From the NCBI GenBank assembly GCA_022925895.1, contig JAKSYS010000411.1:1-55048 (forward strand): a stretch of DNA of 55,048 bases. Direction: 5' to 3'. This DNA comes from Fragilaria crotonensis. Lineage: Eukaryota > Bacillariophyta > Fragilariophyceae > Fragilariales > Fragilariaceae. The notes beneath the pieces were generated by a model. The model was given only the letters and a program-made list of their open reading frames with translations. It was not told the origin of the DNA and made no database searches. The translations under genes were made by a program, and so were the position numbers. Positions 43,986 to 52,330 of the stretch are shown one piece after another (position 1 is the first letter of the stretch; each line of letters opens with the position of its first letter).

Positions 43986-44002
43986 GTATACTGTTTGGAT
44001 TT

Positions 44003-44502
44003 GGTGATCGAGACGCGAGGTCTTTGGTGGGACAGGATCTTGTCCAAAAGTTTGTGTCACTCCGCATTCCTCGTATGTTTTGATATGTACGTTAGAGAAT
44101 ATCAGGTAAATGACGGTTTGTCTCCTATATCGTACTGTAAATTTCTAGTACAACACATTTTCCTGGGATTGAACCTTGAATGGGTGCCTTGAACACATGC
44201 TAAGTACATCGTACGACGTTTATCACTTGTCATACATCATTCGCCTTCCGTCCAATGTCATGGTGCCAATTCTTAGAAACCTTGCGCAGCTTCACCAAAC
44301 CGTCATCAGATTCGAAATTCTCTAATGGCCATACTACAGACTAAGAGTACTCTAACCCCTAAACGACGAAAAAGAACATTGAAGTTTCTAGGTTTCGAAC
44401 AAATTTCAAACTCAAAACCTATTCAATCATTAGATTTTTATGAACATATTTTAACTCGATTTCGACACAGCGTCTAAATGAATATGATACATATCATACA
44501 CA
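44003..44502. other. Intergenic region, nothing recognised
   Basis: AT-rich sequence to the right of the family B element. No coding sequence or repeat is recognised. Confidence 0.35.
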
Positions 44503-45444
44503 TCCATGCACGTGCCTTCTGTATAATAATGTACTGGAGTACTGTAGTATATGAAAGACAGTACTACGATAAACAGTAGGGGGTACCAGTAGTTCAATGT
44601 CCAGCTTCTGTGCATTGCTGTTGGCATTTCCGATCCCCTATTCAGTACGGGCACTTAGAGGCACTGTACAAACAGATAATTGCAATAAGCATTTGAGTCA
44701 ATGCCACGAATTCCTATTGTTGGTTCATCAAGGTTGTGGACCCCAACCAAGTACAAGGTTTGGGTACTACTAAAAAATTACGTCACACTACTCCGAGAGT
44801 GTATCAGTTTAACTGATCATCGCGCCTTTCTCCAAAGCAAGAAAGTACAAATGGTCAGACCAAACGTGGTCATCCATTGCATGGGATGCATTTATGACCT
44901 GTGCCAGGAAACCAACTCTTACGAACCCGCCCGGTCACCCGGTCCAAGATTGTTCACAACTGGCTTCACCTCGGTACGCAACGCGCTAAATTCGGGACAG
45001 GAGGGAACACTCAAGAAATTGCGCGCTGCTGTCCCTACTGTTGTCAGGAGGAAGATTTTACTCACATGCTCAGTTGTGACGACTCCTGTGCAAAAAAGTT
45101 TTGCTACGATGCGTTCCTCTCACGACCATCAGTCCAAGATACACCAAAAGCCAACGGGAGCCGACCGCTCTGCAACGTCAAAGATTGCCTTCACTATCGT
45201 TCATCGGATTCTTATTCGTATCCCGTTCAGCCAGCTTAAACGTCATCCACAAGCATTTCAACTCCTGTGAGACCCTCCCTAATTATGAGCGCTCGCGCTC
45301 AGGGGTAGGAGGGATAGAATGTGAGGTCCACAGAGGCCGGAGATCAATCGTATCGCAGGCACCGATCAAAACAGATGAATCACGATGATTTTTCATAAAC
45401 TACAGTACTCCAGTACATTATCATACAGAAGGCACATGCATGGA
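44503..45444. mobile_element. Possible foldback element with about 55-bp inverted termini
   Basis: TCCATGCACGTGCCTTCTGT (from 44503) continuing through GTACTGGAGTACTGTAGT to about 44557 is matched in reverse complement at about 45391-45444, with only a few mismatches. The interior carries a fragment of a retroelement ORF2 and no transposase. Flanking duplications were not found, so it could be a transposon or a local foldback duplication. Confidence 0.55.
44840..45240 (+). pseudogene. Fragment of a third retroelement ORF2 C-terminus
   Basis: One frame reads W-S-D-Q-T-W-S-S-I-A-W-D-A-F (about 44853-44894). A second then reads R-S-K-I-V-H-N-W-L-H-L-G-T-Q-R (about 44943-44990) and C-P-Y-C...T-H-M-L-S-C (45030-45078). 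This is the same order as N-S-W-S-D-E-T-W...V-H-G-Y-L-P-I-G-T-R...C-P-C-C...H-x4-C in family A, but too diverged to be an A copy. Confidence 0.6.
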
Positions 45445-45520
45445 TAAAATAAAATAAAACCTAATTATTGGGTTATTCGCCGTCTTCGATCTTTCACCAA
45501 GACCAAAGTGAGTCGGCCCA
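45445..45520 (-). mobile_element. Family A-type 3' end fragment
   Basis: In reverse orientation this reads GTCTTGGTGAAAGATCG, then CGGCGAATAACCCAATAATTAG and a TTTTATTTTATTTTATCC tail. It matches the 3' terminus of the nested insertion at 47109-47178. It is a very short, 5'-truncated insertion or a leftover of a larger minus-strand copy. Confidence 0.55.
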
Positions 45521-46417
45521 TATTACAGCAGGTCGGCGACAATAAGGCGTTATATCCCTCCCCCTAATGAACATGTCGAATACGTTATTGCTCCGGGTCA
45601 CATCTCAATTACTGACGGGTCGAAAAAATTGTGTCAACAGTAATTGGCGTCTGCCGTCTTTTTCCATGCGGGATCTCGCCATCCTCATATATCGTAGCCA
45701 CCGTCTCCGTTAGGGCATTATAAAGCCATCGTCTCAGACACCATGCTTTTGACGTGTTTCCGCAAGTTCCTGAATATTGCTGTGTCAAGAGGAATAGCCC
45801 CTCCGCGATGGTGTAAAGCCGTGAACATCATGCTGGAAAAGGATCCTGGGCGACCAAAAATAAACAGGCTCCGTATAATTCATCTGTTCGAAGCCGATTA
45901 CAACCTTTTTCTAAAAATTATGTGGGGTTCTAGACTCGTGCGACGTTCGGTCGAGTTAAATCTGCTGAATAACAGTCAACATGGATCGGTTATGGGAAGG
46001 ACTACAATGGATCCAGTCATGTTAAATCAACTGACAACAGATCTTTGCCGATTGTTAAAGATTAACTACATTCGATTCGACAACAATGCTTCGGCCTGTT
46101 TCGACAGGATAATTGTTGCTATTGGCATGCTCGCAGCTCGTTGGTGCGGTATGCCAGTTGAAGCAGTGCGTACACATTCCAAGGCTCTTGCACTCATGCA
46201 ATACATGGTAAAAACTGTGTATGAGGTTTCCGATGGCTTGTATGGAGGTACGACATTTGAACCACTCTTCGGAACAGGACAAGGAAGTGGGGCATCTCCC
46301 TCTGTATGGTTATCGCTGGTCGTTCTTTTGTTAAATACGTTAGAAAAGGTCGTCCCTGAGAGAATTCACTTCAAATCGGCAGATGGGACCATTGTTCATC
46401 AAAGACTTGTGGATGCT

Positions 46418-47959
46418 TTTGTCGACGATACTGCCATTGGATTGACAGACACTGGAAGATTATCCATGACCGAACTTATCGCATCACTGGAAAAATTTGC
46501 ACAAACCTGGTTCCTTGAATTTAAACAAGTGTTCCTGGTACATCATGTTTTGGGATTGGCGCCAAGGACGACCATATCTTCGGGAGGTCGATCCCCATGA
46601 TCCGCAAATTCGACTGTTTCAAGGGTCGAACATACACAACAGGGTTGCGATACGACGACAGCCGTTGCATAAATCAGCACGTATCCTGGGTGTGTTTCAA
46701 ACCCCATTAGGAGATTTCTCCGATCATATTATGGTAATGAAGAAAAAGGCGGATCAATATGCAAGTCATCTACGATCCCCTCGATTGACGCAGAAAGACA
46801 TCAAGGTGTTTCACAGGTCTGTTTACTCACCAGCAATGAAATATTCACTCCCCGCACTGGCGATCGATGAGGAGGAATTGGAATGCGTGCAGTCTAAGAT
46901 TATTCCTACCATTGTTCAATGCTTGGGTTTTTCCAGCAAAATGGCGACTGCTATCAGATACGGACCCACATCCATGGGAGGCTTAAATCTGATGGACCTT
47001 CGCACGGAATGTGCTGGCATCAAAATGATCAAATATTTCAGACATGAAGTATACGGCAATACCAACGTCGGTCAGCTCCTTTTGCTCCAAATTCAGGCAT
47101 CACAACTATTATAATAAATACTAATTATTGGGTTGTCATCGCCTCCGATCTTTCGACAAGACTAGAGCATGTACCCTGTTCAGGCATCACAACTAGAGGC
47201 TGGACTCCCGGTCAATCTATTGGAGGAACCAACAGTTCACATCCCCTATCTCACACCGACATGGATTCTATCAATGCGGCAGTTCATGTCGAATCATAAC
47301 ATTCAAATCACGGTGACAGATCCATATCATCTCCGTCTCAGAGGTTCAAGCGGCCAATACATAATGGACCTGAATCGACTCAAGGGATATACGCCCCGAC
47401 AGCAAAAGGACATCAACCTGGTTCGGCTTCATCTGCAGTCAATCACATTGTTGGATATAGTGGATCGATCGGATGACACCAAAATAGCAACATGGGCACT
47501 GGAGGTTCGGCGACCTTCGGATTTCCACGAGGATGAGTCATGGCCAAGGCAACCGGTCCTCGGGGCATCAATGAAACGCATATGGCGTAGATATATATCT
47601 TCGCAATTTTTGAGATATGACCGCTTCTGGAAAGAATCCCCTGGACACAAGATCCGTCGTCATGGCGCCGAAAATGTGTCTTCACCAACAAAGTCAACAA
47701 TAACAGGATCAACTATCTCCCAGGCAATCAAACAGCTACCTCGACATCGTCGTCGCCTTCTGTCGCATGTTTGGCAATTGACATCATCCGATCGGTTGTG
47801 GGAGGCATGTCAAACGAAACAGACGTTAACAATAGCTTCCGATGGTGGCCTGAAAGGACGTCAAGGGACGTTTGGATGGTTAGTGACGACGCCGTCAGAT
47901 GAGATTCTGGTCGAAGGAGCGGGACCGGTTGATGGGTCGTTCGACACGTCAAACTCTAC
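46418..47959 (+). repeat. Left arm of a 1.5-kb inverted repeat
   Basis: This 1,542-bp arm matches the reverse complement of 53548-55048 almost base for base, including the 70-bp nested insertion and its duplication. The match stops at 47959, exactly where family A changes to family B. The cleaner open frames are in this arm. Confidence 0.85.
47092..47195 (-). mobile_element. 70-bp nested retroelement 3' end with 17-bp target-site duplication
   Basis: TTCAGGCATCACAACTA occurs at 47092-47108 and again at 47179-47195. The 70 bp between, read on the minus strand, end in CCCAATAATTAG then TATTTATTATAA, the family A-type 3' terminus. This is a severely 5'-truncated insertion made by target-primed reverse transcription. 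The duplication length equals that of the full-length family B element. Confidence 0.85.
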
Positions 47960-49101
47960 ATCAAGATCGTGATATGTCTTACGAGAGTTTACCCCTATTG
48001 GCACAGCTAAACGTCGATGCCGATAGACTCGCAAGCGAGTACAATGACACCTTTTCCATGCGCTTCCCATTCGCAATTATGTCTCCTAATGTCAAAGCGC
48101 AACTAGCCTTTCGGGATGGAACGGTTACATCGAAATACGACGAGGCCATCAAGATGGAGGCGACGGGACCTCCGTTGAAAGAGTACCTTCAATCACGAAA
48201 TAAGTGGTCAATTTCAACATTCGATACCATTGATTGGAAAGTCCACGGAGCCATCTTAAAGCGCATGAAAAAGCGGCGCAGCCATTTCATCAAGTTTGTT
48301 CACGATATACTTCCAACAACCGGTCGGCTGAATCGTTTTGATGGAGGTCGACGAACGTGTCCCCTGTGTGATTGTACAGAGGAAGATAGAGATCATATCA
48401 TGCGTTTGCAGACACCCCTCGCGACGAACATGGCGGCAAGGATGCATCAAAAAAGGGAAGGAGTATTGTCATAAGACGAAGACATATCCGCACCTAACAC
48501 GGCTGTTCGCCGAAGGTCTAGAACGTTGGTTTGATGGGGACGACAATCCGGAGATTTCCCTCGACAGCTATCCCTCTGATCTGCATGCCCTCATACGACA
48601 ACAAAACAATGTTGGATGGAAGCATATAATGCTCGGCCGCTTCGTGAATGAGTGGAGACGAATTCAGGGCCGTTATTCAGAAACGAATATACAACCCACA
48701 AGATTCGATGACAGTGCCGTCCAGTATAAACGGACACCGGAGCTCTGTTGAAAGGTCTTATATCGGTAATGACCAGTGGTACGTACTCTGGGAGGATAGG
48801 AATCAGGATCTTCATGGTCGAGATGCACAGACAAGAAAATCTAAGCTACGACAGGATGTCCAACGACAGCTAGGTGAAATTTACTCGCAGCAACAGTTCA
48901 TGGATCCGAAAGTTAGATCTCTGCTGTTACGAGACCCGGACGCCCATACTAAGCAGTCGCTACATGTCACCGTGAATTGGTTGAGAACTAACGCACCAAT
49001 TTTTAAGGAAAACATCAAGAAAGTTCGGCGTATGGCATTGCAAGGGGTTCGTTCAATTCGCACATATTTTCGCCCCGTGAGCAACTCGGACACGACACCG
49101 T
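47960..49101 (+). pseudogene. Family B ORF2 C-terminal segment, 3' part of the A/B chimera
   Basis: From H-Q-D-R-D-M-S-Y-E-S-L-P-L-L-A-Q-L (47959 on) the sequence follows family B, compare H-Q-D-E-K-I-P-Y-A-Q-L-P-L-L-A-R-L at 42738. It includes H-F-I-K-F-V-H-D-I-L-P-T, a C-P-L-C...H-x-x-x-x-L finger whose last Cys is lost to a break near 48410, N-V-G-W-K-H-I-M-L-G-R-F and the ending V-R-S-I-R-T-Y-F-R-P (about 49047-49078). Frames change near 48420 and 48660-48740. The join to family A lies within RNase H, so the catalytic domain is a hybrid lacking its middle. Confidence 0.75.
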
Positions 49102-49234
49102 AAGCGGGATCCTAGTGTTGGTAATTTACGGTGGCTGCCACCCAATCCCGGATGCTGGTCATCCGTGCGAGTCGAGTCACCACATCTATTGGTTACAGCG
49201 GCAGCACGTTAATCTAGGTTTTCGGGGTTTTTTT
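49102..49234 (+). other. Family B-type 3' UTR of the chimera
   Basis: GTGCGAGTCGAGTCAC, TACAGCGGCAGCACGTTAATCTAG and GGTTTTCGGGG are the B-family 3' UTR blocks, ending in a T9 run near 49228-49236. The next family A segment begins immediately after. Confidence 0.65.
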
Positions 49235-50104
49235 TTATGCAGGGGCAGTATCAAATTCAGTTTCGGAATCCGACATCGGCGATGATACTACTGTTTTCAC
49301 CCACTCAGCAACACAATCTGTGACTGCACCATCGTTCCTCACTTCCGCGACTACGCGCCGTTTAGACGAATTGGAAGCCTTGTTTCGAAGACAACAACAA
49401 GAAACGTCAGACCAATCCACTCTGACATCTCAAACAACAACACGACTAGCACATATCGAGTCCAAACTGGGAAGGATCGATGATATGGATACAGTTCTCA
49501 ATGGCAATCGGGACAAACTTGCTATCATGATGGAACAACAACAAGATTCTCACGTCCAAATTTTGGATCTGAATCTTCGAGTTTCCAAACTTATGGACGT
49601 CATTGACCGTATGGCTTCCCGTATTGAGGTTTTGACAGAGGCACTGGTCAATGAGGAGTTGCATAAAGGAAGGCTCCTCGCCAGCAAAGGCCAACACGAC
49701 AGGAAAGCTCGACGGTAACCGTCGCAGATCTCTGGACGAAATGAAATACGAAGAGGAAGACAAACAATTTCAATCAACGGTGGTTCTAAGTCTATGAACA
49801 TCCTACAAGATCAGCCGTCCATTCATGCTCAGATGAAAAATGATTCTCGTCGTGCGATTGTCACCGTTTCATCTGCGACGAAGAAAAAATCCAGGTCATT
49901 GCAGGATGAATTAGAGGAAATGTCGTTAGGTTCTCACGAATTTGACGACATCTCAGAAACACACTAAATGGTATACGATCAATCAGAAATTTGTCATCAA
50001 GATGCTCGTTTGTCGATGGATGAGTCCGATGAATGTTCTTCACCAAAGCCCGATCTGGACACTCAATACAATATCCATAGTGTTCCAGAGGGAGGCGAGG
50101 TTGT
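49235..50104 (+). pseudogene. Family A ORF1 fragment with coiled coil
   Basis: The frame 49320-49718 reads R-R-L-D-E-L-E-A-L-F-R-R-Q-Q followed by heptad-patterned D-M-D-T-V-L-N-G-N-R-D-K. This parallels R-F-I-E-L-E-A-R-I-T-R-Q-Q and D-E-V-D-T-K-L-D-T-M-K-S-D in the full-length family A ORF1 (17445-17600). The acidic/Ser-rich tail is scattered over several frames up to about 50100. The upstream two thirds of ORF1 are missing. Confidence 0.7.
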
Positions 50105-52330
50105 ATGACAGAGGATTCACACCACCCACAGCACTCAACACAGGTCACCTCACAAGATCATCATCAAAGTACATGGCCCCAGTATCATGCCGAAACGCAA
50201 GAGCATACAGCTACATCATGCCGACGCGGACAATACATGTCTCGAGGCGAGGATCGCCATCCACCGATCAATCCGTCACAAGTCCTGCTGTTCGCGACGA
50301 AACGACCAGGTCGTTTGCATACACGCAAATCCTGCGATGATGCGGCCAATAGTACCTTTGGGGACGCAATTGTTTACAAAGCTCCGGACACCACCAGATT
50401 CATGTTTCAAAATGTCAAAGGCTTGACTTACAACCAATCTGGAGATGACTACAATTATTATCTATCATCAATGATTTCGTATTCAATCGATGTTTTTGGC
50501 ATGACTGAAACCAACTCTGGATGGCAACACCACTATGTTCAATCTAAGTTCAAACAATGCCTCCGCAGACAACTTTACATTGGTAAAACGTCATTTGGTT
50601 CTCCGACACAACAGGTTGATCTGTTAGAGGACAGCGAAACGTTTCAAGCTGGCAGTTTGATTCAAGTGGTGGTAGGAAGTCTCACTACAACTGTTTTTGG
50701 AGATCCTATTCACGATTCCACGGGTTTAGGTCGATGGTGTGGCTTTACTTTTATTGGCAAGGCAGAGCAGAAATTGAGCGTCATCACGGGGTATCGTACA
50801 TGCAAAGGTTCTGTCTCAACATCACCACTGGGAAGCACATTTCATCGCGAGTATGCCTACTACCGAAATAAAGGTATCAAAAACCCGCAACCGAGAACAG
50901 AGTTTCTAAAAGACTTGGCACTCACGATTCGGAATCTCCAACAACATGGTCATGCCATTTTACTTATGATGGACGCAAACTCGACACTGACGTCTGACAA
51001 TAAGTTGACGGAATTCATCGAGTCACATGACTTATGGGATTTGCATTCATCCAATCCAGCACCGTCGACATACATCGGATCCTCGGATCGGAGGATTGAC
51101 TACATATTTGGTTGTTCTAGAACGCGGTCCGCCTGCACCAGGCAAGGGACTTTATCGTATTTTGAAGGTCCCCAATCTGACCATCGATCATTGTACGTAG
51201 ATCTGGATTTACGGGTTTTACTCAGCATTACTAATATCACCGGATCGCTCAAGGCAACGCAACCTCAACGATGGCTACGAAGTGGAAATCCCGAATCCGT
51301 AGAGATGTACGTAGCAAAAATGCGAGACTACTACGCAACACACAACATGCGAGAACGGATTGACACGTTATGGAAAACACAGACGCATCTTGACGGCATG
51401 GGATGAAGATCAAGGACATGCCATGCTTGCCGCAGAATCCGTCCTGGCGACAAGACCCAAGAAGTACCAATGGTCTCCGCGTTTGCGGAATGCAGGTATA
51501 GTCTATCGGTATTGGAAATTGCGATTACGAGAAGTGACTCACCATGAGGACTACTCCTCAACTTTTCTTCGGTGGGAGCGACAAATTCAGGAATATGATC
51601 CATCGTTTACACTATCCCATAACAGTAATGTGACGACGATTCCTGACATTCGAAAGCAACTCAATCAGGCCAAGAAACATCTTCGCAAGCTACAAAAGAC
51701 ATCAACTCAGAGTCGAGTTAAATGTTACGAAGAGCTGCTTGATGCTTATGAACCCGACGCAAACCCGGCTACGAAGCAAGAATCACAACGAAGAGCAAAA
51801 ATCGTCTCCAGGACAATCAAGACTGAGGCGATCAAATCTATGTATCAGAAAATACGACAGACGGTGAAACCATCTGATCATTCAGGCTTAGCTCAGCTTC
51901 AGATTCCGCGCGACCCTACGTATGGAATTACAATAGATCCTGGCCAGGTTCACACAGTGTTGGAACACACACCGAGCGACCAACTAGTCTGGGATACCAT
52001 AATCAATAGAGAGGATATCGAGCGTCATCTCTTAAGCTTCAACAGGGAGGCCTTTCGAGCAGCTGCGGAATCACCGTGTGGCAGAGGAGTGATTCATGAC
52101 GCACTTCTCCAAACGAGCTTATCAAGCGAAGTGGAAACTTGCCTTGAAGGAGAGATACCGGATTCCTGGGATATTGACAATCAACTGCTTCGAGAGTTCT
52201 TGGCATCTTTTCATATTCCATCTTCGGTGTTGGAGACAGGTCCGATAAACTTGGAGATCAAAAATGCCGATATTATGAAGGGATTCAAATCTTGGAAAGA
52301 GACGACGACAACGTCACCCTCGGGTTGCCA
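50105..52330 (+). pseudogene. Family A ORF2 5' part (endonuclease and RT N-terminus), cut at the S-P-S-G motif
   Basis: The endonuclease frame (50105-51406) is complete, with T-E-T-N, M-M-D-A-N, R-I-D-Y-I-F and S-D-H-R. After a single shift near 51370, the next frame (51360-52330) follows family A through R-A-A-A-E-S-P-C-G-R-G-V and F-K-S-W-K-E-T-T-T-T-S-P-S-G. It stops resembling RT right there; the following bases are the C-terminal end of another A ORF2 in opposite orientation. No RT catalytic motif remains. Confidence 0.82.

Larger units (their letters stand above)
35163..44002 (+). mobile_element. Full-length non-LTR retrotransposon, family B, with 17-bp target-site duplication
   Basis: GTATACTGTTTGGATTT occurs immediately left (35163-35179) and right (43986-44002) of an 8.8-kb element (35180-43985), a perfect 17-bp duplication. 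The element has a 5' UTR with internal repeats, ORF1 and ORF2 overlapping as ATGA, and a short 3' UTR with no poly-A tail. The perfect duplication means the insertion is recent. The remaining frame breaks in ORF2 can be closed by single-base changes, mostly in homopolymers, so the copy may in fact be intact. Confidence 0.9.
45690..47959 (+). pseudogene. Family A ORF2 segment (RT to mid RNase H), 5' part of an A/B chimera
   Basis: Coding resemblance starts abruptly at L-G-H-Y-K-A (about 45711). It includes RT motif A as F-D-N-N-A-S-A-C-F-D (about 46078), motif B G-T-G-Q-G-S-G-A-S-P (46274) and F-V-D-D (46416-46427), then M-G-G-L-N-L-M-D-L-R-T-E (46974) and RNase H T-I-A-S-D-G-G-L-K-G (about 47833). 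About 24 bp encoding E-x-x-L-F-L-S-G-G are missing near 46510. Homology to A ends at 47959 inside RNase H. A 70-bp nested insertion disrupts it at 47109. The endonuclease is absent, so the piece is inactive. Confidence 0.8.

Noticed and set aside
15250..44002. LTR retrotransposon or retrovirus-like element
   Set aside because: No long direct terminal repeats, no integrase or protease; endonuclease-RT-RNase H order and target duplications fit non-LTR elements.
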